Made by a program: the position numbers and the translations under genes | Assembly: GCA_029263195.1 (NCBI GenBank) | Contig: JAJCXX010000099.1 | Coordinates: forward strand, 1 to 64,000 | Length of the DNA stretch: 64,000 bases | Direction of reading: 5' to 3' | Origin: Acidimicrobiales bacterium | GTDB lineage: Bacteria; Actinomycetota; Acidimicrobiia; Acidimicrobiales; Aldehydirespiratoraceae | Notes under the pieces: generated by a model | Databases searched by the model: none | What the model was told of the DNA's origin: nothing | What the model saw: the letters and a program-made list of their open reading frames with translations, nothing else | Shown: one piece after another, positions 1-8,003 of the stretch | Layout: each line of letters begins with the position of its first letter | Numbering within the stretch: position 1 is the stretch's first letter

Positions 1-384
1 GAACTGGCTCGCGACGCCGCCGCCGAAGGGATGGCACGGGCCTTTCAGCGGTGGACCGATGTCAGCACCTATGGCAATCCGTCCGGGTGGGTCTACCGCG
101 TTGGTCTCAACTGGGCGACGTCGCGTCTCCGGAAGTTTCGTCGGGAGGTGTCCCGCGAGGTCTCTCCAGAACAAACGGCTCGGCCGACTCCGGAGATATA
201 TCCCGGTCTCGAAGCGGCAATTGCCGAACTTCCGGTTGAGCAGCGTGCGGTGGTCGTGCTTCGCTATCACCTCGACTGGTCCGAGGCGTCCACGGCCGAG
301 GCTCTCCGGATCGCCCCGGGCACCGTAAAGAGCCGTCTGAGCCGTGCCCTTGGCCGGTTGGCCGTCGCCTTGGACGAACACTGA
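1..384 (+). CDS. ECF-type RNA polymerase sigma factor (C-terminal part; 5' end outside window)
   Basis: The reading frame is open from base 1, so the gene begins before the window and 127 codons are visible. The first part carries a sigma region 2-like WxxRVGLNWA segment. The last about 55 residues form a sigma-70 region 4 helix-turn-helix (LPVEQRAVVVLRYHLDW, then GTVKSRLSRALGRL) that would contact the -35 promoter element. This is typical of SigE/SigJ-like extracytoplasmic-function sigma factors that redirect RNA polymerase to a stress regulon. The next gene follows after 42 bases and encodes a single-pass membrane protein, a position often held by an anti-sigma factor, but no zinc-binding anti-sigma motif is seen there. 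Confidence 0.9.
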   Translation, partial: ELARDAAAEGMARAFQRWTDVSTYGNPSGWVYRVGLNWATSRLRKFRREVSREVSPEQTARPTPEIYPGLEAAIAELPVEQRAVVVLRYHLDWSEASTAEALRIAPGTVKSRLSRALGRLAVALDEH

Positions 385-426
385 TTCTTCGGATTTCTCG
401 GAACCGACCGGACCTCTCGTGCGTCT

Positions 427-2667
427 ATGGGCATGAGCTCCTTCGAAGATGAGTTGAAATCCCATCTGGCGGGTCGTGCGGCATCGATGGGTGTCGAACC
501 GGCGAGCGTGGCCAATGTCGAGCGTCGCGGTCGACGCCGCACCCGACGTGGCCGAGTCGGCGGCGTCGTTGCGGTGGTGGCAGTGGTTCTCGTTGCTGCG
601 GTGGGGATTCGCCCTTTGATCACCGACGACCAGTCGACGCTCGATGTTGCCGCGGGTGTCACAACCACGGTGGCACCGACCACGACGGTGGGCGCGGCCG
701 GCGGCTCCGCCGACTTGGCGATCCCGCCGGCGCCCCGGCCGCTGTCCCAAGGGGAGGCGCTGGAGGCTTCGAGTTCGTACTTGGGTGGCTCGGACTATTC
801 CTACGGCGGTGGAGATTGGGTCGTGCCGTGGGGAGATGGCTTCTTGTCGTTCACGACGGTGTGGGACACGCCGCTGTTGCCCGATCCCGACTCCGAGTTG
901 GCGGCGCTGTTCCCGCCCGAGATAGTCGAAGTGGTGCAGGAATCTGGTGCAACCACGCTGAGCGAAGCCATGGATGCTCTGCAGGCGGCGGATCTGCTGG
1001 ACATGGCCACCAACCTGGTCTCGGATGACCCCGAGTTGTTGAGCGTCTTTGAGTCGCTGAGCGCACGTGGCCCGGCGAGGCTTCTGGCCCAGACCTCGCC
1101 CGACGGTTCGGTCTGGTCCGATGTGGAAGGCTTCGTCTCGCCTCTGGCCAGCGATTCCTTCAGCCAGATCGTCTCTGACGGCACCCATTTGGTGATCGCC
1201 GAGCAGGTGTGGAACAACGAGTTGTCGCTCGACGGCACGGGTCTGGCTTCGGGCTCCGGGAGTTCGATGATCACTGTCTCGGTGTCGACCAACCTCTCCG
1301 ACTGGAAGGCAGTTGAGATCGTTCCTGCGCCCGTCGATCGGCCGGCCTACGTTCACACCGATCACTCGTTGTCGGCTCTGACCATCGGTCCTGATGGCTG
1401 GCTGGTGGTCGTCGCCACGAGCTCCTTCGCTGATACGTGGTCGCTGCTACCGGCGGAGGTTCGCGAGTGGCCGAATGGAGTCAGCATCAGGGAGACCACC
1501 GACGGATTGGAGGTTGAGCTCTATGCAGAGTTCGAGGTTGATCTGGAGGCGGATTTCGGCCCGTCACCAGTCACCACGGTGGCGGCAGCGGATGGTCTCT
1601 CGACCACCGACGTCGCCGGCGTTGAGCCGGCGCCGTTTCTCGGCGAGTCCTGTTGCGAACCAGAGGAGATGAGGTTCTACTCCTGGTCTGATCTGGGCGT
1701 GGATCCCGACGAGTTCGAGACGTTCCGAATGACGCCTGAATCCGATTCGTCGAGCGACTCAATTTGGATTGGTGACTGGAACGGATCGCCGGCCTTTGGT
1801 TTGGACTTCAGTGGGCCGGGCGACCGGATCAATCAGGTTGTGGGCACGGATGCCGGATTCTTGGCCACCAACTACTTGACGGAGTCGGGTTCGCGTGAGT
1901 TGATTTTCTCGGCGGATGGCTTCGTCTGGCTGCCGGCGGAGGCACCGGTCGGTGACTCGATCGAGACCATCATGGCGGTCGATCGAGGCGTATTGGTCCA
2001 GACACGTAGCCAGAGCGAGCTCAATGTCTGGCGTGGGGCGGCCGACGGCACCGGATGGACCAAGGTCGAAGTTCCTGCCGAATTGACCGATGTCGGTTAT
2101 CTCAACGGGTTCTTCGGTGCCAGCCGGGGGTTCGTCGACGTGATCGACACTCACGAGTACACCGACCTGAGCCAGCCCCCGGTTGAGTTCGATGTGGCCA
2201 TCGAACAGGACGGGCAGTCGATCCACCTGTTTGCGCACGACGACGGGACCGCCGACCTGGTGATCACCGATGTGGCAACCGGTGATGTGGTGGCCGAACT
2301 CAGTGGCGACTACGGCGGTTTGTCGGCCGACTTTGTGCGCATTGGCGATACCGGTGAATTCATTGAGATCGTCGACGACGCTGGAAATGTCGTGGTGTTG
2401 ATCCCAATGGATGTCGTAGTCGACGTGGTGCTGTCGGCTCAGCAGGACGCCATAGATGCGTCCGGCTGGGTCCCCCCTCCACCCCTTCTGGAGTCCCCGG
2501 AGTTCACACTCATCGCCACATTCGATGGAGTCCAATGGCTCGCTGTTCCACTCGATGGCGCCGCCGGTAGCGATGGCTATCTTGACTATCCGTCCTCGAT
2601 GGGCATCAACGGAGACACCGTTGTGCTGCAGCGGAGCGGAACATGGGAGAGCTACACCATCGGCTGA
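427..2667 (+). CDS. Large single-pass membrane-anchored protein following the sigma factor; function unknown
   Basis: 746 residues. The N-terminal 38 residues are cytoplasmic-looking and end in an Arg-rich stretch (RRGRRRTRRGR). One transmembrane helix follows (about 40-62, VGGVVAVVAVVLVAAVGIRP), then a Thr/Ala linker and about 650 acidic, presumably extracytoplasmic residues. The outer part repeats an S/DG-x-x-W theme (SPDGSVWSDV, SADGFVWLPA, FDGVQWLAV), suggesting beta-propeller-like blades. Position and topology suit a partner of the sigma factor, but the HxxxCxxC anti-sigma zinc motif is absent. One CCEPEE motif lies mid-chain. I do not recognise a family; a sigma-linked envelope sensor is a guess. 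Confidence 0.75.
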   Translation: MGMSSFEDELKSHLAGRAASMGVEPASVANVERRGRRRTRRGRVGGVVAVVAVVLVAAVGIRPLITDDQSTLDVAAGVTTTVAPTTTVGAAGGSADLAIPPAPRPLSQGEALEASSSYLGGSDYSYGGGDWVVPWGDGFLSFTTVWDTPLLPDPDSELAALFPPEIVEVVQESGATTLSEAMDALQAADLLDMATNLVSDDPELLSVFESLSARGPARLLAQTSPDGSVWSDVEGFVSPLASDSFSQIVSDGTHLVIAEQVWNNELSLDGTGLASGSGSSMITVSVSTNLSDWKAVEIVPAPVDRPAYVHTDHSLSALTIGPDGWLVVVATSSFADTWSLLPAEVREWPNGVSIRETTDGLEVELYAEFEVDLEADFGPSPVTTVAAADGLSTTDVAGVEPAPFLGESCCEPEEMRFYSWSDLGVDPDEFETFRMTPESDSSSDSIWIGDWNGSPAFGLDFSGPGDRINQVVGTDAGFLATNYLTESGSRELIFSADGFVWLPAEAPVGDSIETIMAVDRGVLVQTRSQSELNVWRGAADGTGWTKVEVPAELTDVGYLNGFFGASRGFVDVIDTHEYTDLSQPPVEFDVAIEQDGQSIHLFAHDDGTADLVITDVATGDVVAELSGDYGGLSADFVRIGDTGEFIEIVDDAGNVVVLIPMDVVVDVVLSAQQDAIDASGWVPPPPLLESPEFTLIATFDGVQWLAVPLDGAAGSDGYLDYPSSMGINGDTVVLQRSGTWESYTIG

Positions 2668-2699
2668 CCTCGGCCGGGTTCGCATCCATGGGGTCCGTG

Positions 2700-2705
2700 T
2701 AGCGT
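2700..2705 (+). promoter_or_regulatory. -10 element TAGCGT of a probable leaderless promoter (MBL-fold gene)
   Basis: TAGCGT ends six bases before the ATG at 2712 with no Shine-Dalgarno between, so transcription would begin at or next to the start codon. Confidence 0.6.
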
Positions 2706-2711
2706 CCGGAC

Positions 2712-3584
2712 ATGGCCGGCCCCGAAACGTTGACCGTCACGATCACCGGATCGGGTTGCCCGGTGCCAGATGCCCACCGGGCCGGTCCCGGTGTCCTCGT
2801 TCAATACCGAGATTTGGCACTCCAGTTCGACGTCGGCCGCTCGACGGTTCAACGGTTGGCGGCGTTGGGTCTGTGGCCAGGGGATCTGTCGGCGGTCTTT
2901 CTCACCCATCACCACTCGGACCACACGATCGGGCTGCCCGACCTGGTGCTCACCAGATGGGTGATGGACCGAACCGATTCACTCCGACCTCTACCGATCG
3001 TGGTCCCCGACGGTCCGCTGGTCAGTTTCTCCGAAGGCTTGGTCGACTCGTGGACCGACGATGTCTCGGTGCGTCTGGCACACAACGGCCGAGCTGGCCG
3101 GCCCGAGCCTCATGTCGTTGGATTCGAAGCCACGTCCCAGGTCACTGAGGTCTGGAGTTCTGGGAATGTGACGGTGAGTGCTGTGGCGGTGCATCACGAA
3201 CCGGTACTGCCTGCCGTCGGATTCAGAGTCGACACTCCGTCGGGCTCGGTCGCCATCTCGGGAGACACGGTCGTGTGCGACGAGATACTCCAGCTCGCCC
3301 GAGGAGTCGATGTGCTGGTCTACGAGGCGATGCGGTTCGAACCGATCGAGGCCCTACCCGCACCTCGCCGATTCATACTCGACTACCACGCCGACTCCCG
3401 CCTGATCGGGGCCCAAGCCGCCGCACTCGAGGTCGGAACCTTGGTCCTCACGCACCTGATCCCGGCGCCCGACACTCACGCGGAACGAGCCGCGTTCGTG
3501 GCGGACATCAGGGCCGGCGGCTACCAGGGCGAGATCGTCGTGGCCGACGACCTCGACGTGGTCACGCCAACCAACCAACCCTGA
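2712..3584 (+). CDS. MBL-fold metallo-hydrolase (RNase Z / arylsulfatase AtsA-like)
   Basis: 290 residues. The metallo-beta-lactamase metal-binding motif HxHxDH appears as THHHSDHTIGLPDL (about residues 65-78). Later metal ligands are plausible at AVHHEPVLPAVGF, at the SGDTV motif, and at a C-terminal LTHLIP. Domain order and length match the RNase Z/AtsA-like branch of the MBL superfamily, binuclear zinc phosphodiesterases or sulfatases in the cytosol. The long exosite arm of true tRNase Z is not evident, so the substrate is not predictable. The start is supported by the -10 element six bases upstream. It converges with the Ser/Asp/His-repeat gene, 25 bases away. Confidence 0.85.
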   Translation: MAGPETLTVTITGSGCPVPDAHRAGPGVLVQYRDLALQFDVGRSTVQRLAALGLWPGDLSAVFLTHHHSDHTIGLPDLVLTRWVMDRTDSLRPLPIVVPDGPLVSFSEGLVDSWTDDVSVRLAHNGRAGRPEPHVVGFEATSQVTEVWSSGNVTVSAVAVHHEPVLPAVGFRVDTPSGSVAISGDTVVCDEILQLARGVDVLVYEAMRFEPIEALPAPRRFILDYHADSRLIGAQAAALEVGTLVLTHLIPAPDTHAERAAFVADIRAGGYQGEIVVADDLDVVTPTNQP

Positions 3585-3609
3585 ACCGCCGCCCCGATCC
3601 CAGGTCGTC

Positions 3610-4431
3610 TCACAACGAGAGGCTGGTCGTCGGCGGCACGGTTGTCGTGGTGGTTGTGGTTGTCGTGGTGGTCGTGGTTGTCGTCGTGGTCGTGGTGGTC
3701 GTGGTGGTTGTGGGGGACGTGGTCGTGGTGCTTGTGGTGGCCGGCACGGTGGTTGTGATGGACGTGGGTGGTTCAGAACCGTCGTCGCACTCGTCGTCGT
3801 CGTGGTCCGAGTCGTCATGCTCTGAGTCGTCGTGGTCCGAGTCGTCTGAGTGGTGGTCTAGGTCGTCATGGTCCGAATCGGAGTCGGAGTTGTGATCGGA
3901 ATCGTCGTGGTCGGAGTCGTCTGAGTGGTCGTGGTCCGAGTCGTCATGGTCGGAATCGTGGTCGGAGTCGTCGTGGTCCGAGTCATCATGCTCTGAGTCG
4001 TCATGCTCTGAGTCGTCGTGCTCGGAGTCGTCTGAGTGGTGGTCGAGATCGTCATGATCCGAGTCATCGGAGTCGTGGTCGGAGTCGGAGTCATCGGACT
4101 CGTGCTCGTAGTCCGAATGGCACTCGTCGGACTCCGAGAAGCTGAGTGCCGAAAACCCGCCGGACCCCGAGAGGTCCTCGGCCGACTCTGCTACCCAGCC
4201 GGTCGGAGCAGGTGCCGCCTCATTGTCGTCCACCGATGAAGGTGTGAGCGATACCGGAGCCTGAGATGCGAGCCAGTTTCCGGCGTCCACGGGCGTATAC
4301 GACGCTCCACCGAGCGACATCGAGGCCCACGTGAAGAGGCTGATAGCGCTCCCGATGAGCACCAACCGCTTGAGAAGTGACGGTCGGTTGGTGTTCTGGC
4401 GCTGACGGGAGTTCGAATGACTGGGTCGCAT
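3610..4431 (-). CDS. Secreted or anchored Ser/Asp/His-repeat protein with poly-Thr tail
   Basis: About 273 residues. ATG 4431 is preceded by AAAGGA at SD spacing, so it is preferred over an upstream ATG at 4542. Residues 19-43 form a hydrophobic signal/anchor segment (LLKRLVLIGSAISLFTWASM). After a neutral linker, about residues 100-220 consist almost wholly of S/D/H/E repeats of the type DSDHDDSEHD. A DEC motif flanks the block on each side (Cys about 104 and about 215). The C-terminus is some 40 threonines ending VPPTTSLSL. The acidic-histidine block should bind divalent cations (Ca, Zn or similar); the Thr tract resembles a glycosylatable wall-spanning stalk. No family is recognised. Codons in the repeats are reiterated (GAC/TCC/CAC), so copy number may vary. 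Confidence 0.75.
   Translation of the reverse strand: MRPSHSNSRQRQNTNRPSLLKRLVLIGSAISLFTWASMSLGGASYTPVDAGNWLASQAPVSLTPSSVDDNEAAPAPTGWVAESAEDLSGSGGFSALSFSESDECHSDYEHESDDSDSDHDSDDSDHDDLDHHSDDSEHDDSEHDDSEHDDSDHDDSDHDSDHDDSDHDHSDDSDHDDSDHNSDSDSDHDDLDHHSDDSDHDDSEHDDSDHDDDECDDGSEPPTSITTTVPATTSTTTTSPTTTTTTTTTTTTTTTTTTTTTTTTVPPTTSLSL
3640..4120. repeat. Coding triplet/hexanucleotide repeat tract in the Ser/Asp/His-repeat gene
   Basis: About 3640-3720 is dominated by GTGGTCGTG/GTTGTC units (the poly-Thr codons on the minus strand). About 3790-4110 holds imperfect copies of TCGTCGTGGTCCGAGTCGTC-type units (the S/D/H codons). All lengths are multiples of three, so slippage would change protein length without breaking the frame. 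Confidence 0.8.
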
Positions 4432-4571
4432 GGCACATCCTTTTCGTGTATGCGAGGTTTCGGGTCCTGGGGCTTTCGACTTGATCGGTGGGTAGGCCCG
4501 ATGGCCCACAATGAGCCGAACGACCCAACTCGACTGCCACATTGCTCCGCCAACCCGGTCAGTCTCCCGCT

Positions 4572-4577
4572 TAGTAT
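4572..4577 (+). promoter_or_regulatory. -10 element TAGTAT of a probable leaderless promoter (channel-like gene)
   Basis: TAGTAT, then CCGGCG, then the ATG at 4584. No SD sequence lies between. Confidence 0.65.
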
Positions 4578-4583
4578 CCGGCG

Positions 4584-5672
4584 ATGGTCGTGTTGCAGGT
4601 GCTGGTCGGTGTCGTCGGAGTAGTGCTGGTGCTGGCGACTCTCGGCTCGGCGATTCGCACAGTCGTGGTGCCTCGAGCCGAGCAGGTGTTCATCACTCGT
4701 GTCGTCTTCCTGGCCCTGCGCGGGGCTACTCGCTTCATTGCCGATCGCATGAAGTCATGGGAGGCCCACGACCGGGTCAAGGCCCGTTTCGCGCCATTTG
4801 GCCTCATGATGTTGCCAGTGGTCTGGGCGGTGGTGCTGATCGGGTCGTTTGGGCTGGTCTTCTGGTCGTTGGGCGATCTGTCGGTCGGCGAGTCGCTGGC
4901 ATTGTCGGGCTCGTCTTTGACCACGCTTGGTATCCGCTCGGCCGATGGCGGGGCCCATCTGACAGCGGCGATCGCCGAAGGCCTCATCGGCTTGGGACTG
5001 GTCGGGCTCATGATCAGTTTCCTGCCGACCATCTACGCCGCGTTCTCACGCCGTGAGCTGGCAGTGGCGAAGCTTCACCTGAGGGCCAGCGGACCGGCGG
5101 GGCATTCCGATCCCAGCACCCTTCTCACGAGAGTCCACAACATCGATGGCCTTGATCAGATGCCACAACTCTGGAGCGAATGGGAGGACTGGTTCGTCGA
5201 CGTCGAGGAGACTCACACCTCCTTCCCGATGCTGGTGTTCTTCAGGTCGCCGGTCGCCGAGCGATCTTGGGTGAGCGGGGCTGGGCTGGCCCTCGACACG
5301 GCCGCGTTGTATGCGTCCACTCTCGATCTGCCGCGCGCACCGAGGGCGGAGCTGATGATCCGAACCGGAACTCTGGCCCTACGCCGAATCGCTGACTTCT
5401 TTGGTTTCGAGTTCGATGACGACCCATCGTCCGATGATCCGATCGCGATCGAACGGGGAGAATGGGACGAGGTCTACGCGGAGCTACGCGAGGCCGGATT
5501 GCCGGTTCGCGAAAACCCCGATGAGGCATGGCGCGACTTCTCCGGCTGGCGCGTCAACTACGACCAGCCGCTTCTGCAGATTGCGTCGTACGTGGATGCC
5601 CCCCCGGCGCTTTGGTCATCGGACAGATCTGTGGCATACCGTCGGCCCACGCTCATGCGTCGCCGTCGCTGA
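4584..5672 (+). CDS. Two-pore-helix channel-like integral membrane protein (ion channel family-like), function uncertain
   Basis: 362 residues. Helix 1 is at the very N-terminus (VVLQVLVGVVGVVLVLATLG), followed by a basic loop. A second helix (LMMLPVVWAVVLIGSFGLVFWSL) precedes a re-entrant-looking segment SGSSLTTLGIRSADG and a third helix (IAEGLIGLGLVGLMISFLPT). The TM-pore-TM layout and the TTLG motif resemble the bacterial 2-TM potassium channel fold, but the selectivity filter TVGYG is replaced by TTLGIRS, so conduction of potassium is doubtful. The C-terminal about 200 residues are soluble with conserved-looking Trp/Glu motifs (WSEWEDWFVDVEETH). It is divergent from the repeat-protein gene. 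Confidence 0.7.
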   Translation: MVVLQVLVGVVGVVLVLATLGSAIRTVVVPRAEQVFITRVVFLALRGATRFIADRMKSWEAHDRVKARFAPFGLMMLPVVWAVVLIGSFGLVFWSLGDLSVGESLALSGSSLTTLGIRSADGGAHLTAAIAEGLIGLGLVGLMISFLPTIYAAFSRRELAVAKLHLRASGPAGHSDPSTLLTRVHNIDGLDQMPQLWSEWEDWFVDVEETHTSFPMLVFFRSPVAERSWVSGAGLALDTAALYASTLDLPRAPRAELMIRTGTLALRRIADFFGFEFDDDPSSDDPIAIERGEWDEVYAELREAGLPVRENPDEAWRDFSGWRVNYDQPLLQIASYVDAPPALWSSDRSVAYRRPTLMRRRR

Positions 5673-5722
5673 AGGCACCCCCAAGCGACTCCGGCGGTCC
5701 GCACCAATCAGAGAGACATTCC

Positions 5723-6652
5723 ATGAAGACGCGTGTCACCGAAATGCTGGGTATCGAGATCCCGATCGTGCAGGCCCCGATGGGATGGATTGCCCGGTCT
5801 GCGTTGGCGTCGGCTGTATCCAACGCGGGGGGACTCGGAATCATCGAGACCGCGTCGGGCGACCTCGATGCGGTCAAGGGCGAAATTCGTTCGATGCGCG
5901 ACCTGACGTCGAAGCCGTGGGGGGTCAACATTGCCCAGCACTTCGTACGTGACCCCCAGGCTTTGGTCGATTTCGTGGCCGAGAACGAAGTGGCATTCGT
6001 GACTACATCGGCCGGTGACCCGGCTGTGTTGGTTCCGCGGCTCAAGGAGCGCGGCGTCACGGTGTTTCATGTCGTGCCGTCGCTTCGAGGGGCGGAGAAG
6101 GCGGTAGCGGCCGGAGTCGATGGGATCGTGGTCGAAGGGATCGAGGGGGGTGGTTTCAAGAACGCTGATGGCGCGTCGTCGCTCGTGCTCGTTCCTGAGA
6201 TTGTCTCGCGATTCGATGTTCCGGTGATCGCAGCCGGCGGGTTCGTGGACGGCCGCTCGATGGCGGCAGCTCTGGCGATGGGAGCCGACGGTGTCCAGAT
6301 GGGAACCCGGATGGTGGCCTCGGTCGAGTCACCGATTCACGAGAACTGGAAGCAGGCGATCGTTGCCGCCAAGGAAACCGACACGGTGGTCGTCAATCGA
6401 CGCCACCGTCCGGCGATGCGGACCTTGCGCACCAATCTCACCAGCAGGCTCGAGTCCGAGGACGCGCCGGCGATTCTCCGTTTGGAAGAAATGATGAAGC
6501 TCTACTTCGAGGGAGACATGGAATCCGCCGTGGCCATGGCCGGACAGGTCGTCGGCCGGATCCAGTCGGTCGAGCCGGTTGAGTCAATCCTCAACTCGGC
6601 GTGGGACGACTGCCTCAGCATCCTTCGCGAGTTGGGTGCACGGGCCGACTGA
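5723..6652 (+). CDS. Nitronate monooxygenase / 2-nitropropane dioxygenase family FMN enzyme
   Basis: 309 residues. ATG 5723 is preceded by GAGAGA; the frame is open further upstream, but that extension overlaps the previous gene and is not protein-like. An (alpha/beta)8 barrel is indicated by PIVQAPMGWIA at the N-terminus, SNAGGLGIIE, the substrate/FMN histidine region VFHVVPSL, GIEGGGFKN, and the FMN phosphate-binding IAAGGFVDGRS followed by GADGVQMGTRM. These are the standard NMO family blocks, for FMN-dependent oxidation of propionate-3-nitronate-like nitronates; some members are enoyl reductase-like. The cytosolic detoxification role is inferred from family only. Confidence 0.88.
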   Translation: MKTRVTEMLGIEIPIVQAPMGWIARSALASAVSNAGGLGIIETASGDLDAVKGEIRSMRDLTSKPWGVNIAQHFVRDPQALVDFVAENEVAFVTTSAGDPAVLVPRLKERGVTVFHVVPSLRGAEKAVAAGVDGIVVEGIEGGGFKNADGASSLVLVPEIVSRFDVPVIAAGGFVDGRSMAAALAMGADGVQMGTRMVASVESPIHENWKQAIVAAKETDTVVVNRRHRPAMRTLRTNLTSRLESEDAPAILRLEEMMKLYFEGDMESAVAMAGQVVGRIQSVEPVESILNSAWDDCLSILRELGARAD

Positions 6653-6709
6653 CCAATCTGGTCCGGGTTATCACCTACTCGCGGTCCCGGAGGCTGCACA
6701 CTGGCGGAG

Positions 6710-7942
6710 ATGAAAAGGCCGATGCGTTCGACGGGCTTTCTATCGTCCCTCGCTGGCGGCGACCCTGTCGCGTATCGGGACAGCCTCGCAGCCATGCTGC
6801 TGGCGTCGGTTGCCAGCATCGTTTCGGGTATCACCTTGGCTTCCACCACCGGGACACTGGAAGAACTGCCGGGGTTGCTGATGCTCATACCGGCCGCTCT
6901 GGCCGTGAAGGGCAACGTGTTCGGAGCGCTCGGGAGTCGTCTCGGTACGTCGATCCACACCGGCACTTTCCGTCTTACCCCGCGCCTCGATTCTGTCGTC
7001 ATGCAGAACACGGTCGCCGCGATGATCCTCAGCCTGGCGACATCGGTGCTCCTGGCGGTTCTTGCCAAGTTGGTGGCGATCGTCTTCTCCGTCTCGCCGA
7101 CGATGTCACTCGCCGATTTCGTGGTCGTCTCGGCGGTGGGTGGTCTGCTGGCCTCGGTGGTTGTTCTTGCCATCACCTTGCTGCTGGCCGGGGGCTCCGT
7201 GCGCTACGGGTGGGACCTCGACAACGTCGTCGCCCCGCTGGTCAATGCGGTCGGCGATCTCGTGAGCCTGCCTGCTCTGATGATCGCGGCTCAGTTGGCC
7301 GGGGTTGATCTGGTCACGCCGCTGGTGGCCTTTGCAATGATCGCAGCAACCGCGGCCGTCTCCGGATGGGCCATGTGGTCGCGCCTCGACTTGGTCAGGG
7401 TGATCATGAGGGAGTCACTGCCGATCCTCGCCTTGGCCGGCATCATCGATTTGCTGGCTGGCATAGCGATTGAGAAGCGCCTCGATGACCTGCTTCGATA
7501 TCCCGTGCTGCTCATTCTCCTGCCCGGCTTCTTGAACAAGGCCGGTTCGTTGGGAGGAGTGCTTTCGAGCCGGCTCGCCACCAAGTTCCATCTCGGCCTG
7601 CTCGACCCTGACGGGGTTCCGGGTCGGGGAGTGGGAAGTGATGTTGCCATGATCTTCTCTCTGGCTGTTCCGGTGTTCCTCGTTGCTGCTCTCACCGCGG
7701 AACTCGGAGGCGTCATCACGGGCGACGTCGGTCCGGGTGTGATCAGCGTGATTGCTGCGGCCATGCTCGGCGGCATGATCGCCACAGCGTGCCTTGTCAT
7801 CGTGTCCTACTACTCCACAGTTGTGGCAGTCAGGTTCGGGCTCGATCCCGACACCTACGGCATTCCGGTGGTGGCATCCACTCTCGATTTCGTCGGCGCC
7901 TTCGCGCTGATACTTGCACTCGTCTCGGTTGGCGCCATATGA
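6710..7942 (+). CDS. MgtE/SLC41-like divalent cation transporter with two membrane domains
   Basis: 410 residues, mostly hydrophobic. Two homologous MgtE-type integral domains occur in tandem. The first (about 20-195) includes LIPAALAVKGNVFGALGSRL and the second (about 225-400) includes LILLPGFLNKAGSLGGVLSS; both carry the P...N/K-G signature that lines the Mg2+ path. The cytosolic N and CBS sensor domains of classical MgtE are missing, giving the SLC41-like two-repeat form. The start ATG lies directly behind GGCGGAG. The next gene, 61 bases downstream, encodes tandem PhoU-like and RCK_C modules and is the best candidate for the missing sensor. Confidence 0.85.
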   Translation: MKRPMRSTGFLSSLAGGDPVAYRDSLAAMLLASVASIVSGITLASTTGTLEELPGLLMLIPAALAVKGNVFGALGSRLGTSIHTGTFRLTPRLDSVVMQNTVAAMILSLATSVLLAVLAKLVAIVFSVSPTMSLADFVVVSAVGGLLASVVVLAITLLLAGGSVRYGWDLDNVVAPLVNAVGDLVSLPALMIAAQLAGVDLVTPLVAFAMIAATAAVSGWAMWSRLDLVRVIMRESLPILALAGIIDLLAGIAIEKRLDDLLRYPVLLILLPGFLNKAGSLGGVLSSRLATKFHLGLLDPDGVPGRGVGSDVAMIFSLAVPVFLVAALTAELGGVITGDVGPGVISVIAAAMLGGMIATACLVIVSYYSTVVAVRFGLDPDTYGIPVVASTLDFVGAFALILALVSVGAI

Positions 7943-8003
7943 CAATTCTTGGATTTGGCCGGCCGAGTGGACCTACGATTACCGAACCCAGCAGGGGGAG
8001 TTG

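Noticed and set aside
3640-3720. GT-rich tract as possible Z-DNA or transcription terminator
   Set aside because: It is explained by poly-threonine codons and shows no stem-loop plus T run.
3640-4120. CRISPR-like direct repeats
   Set aside because: Units are in-frame coding repeats with no unique spacers or cas genes.
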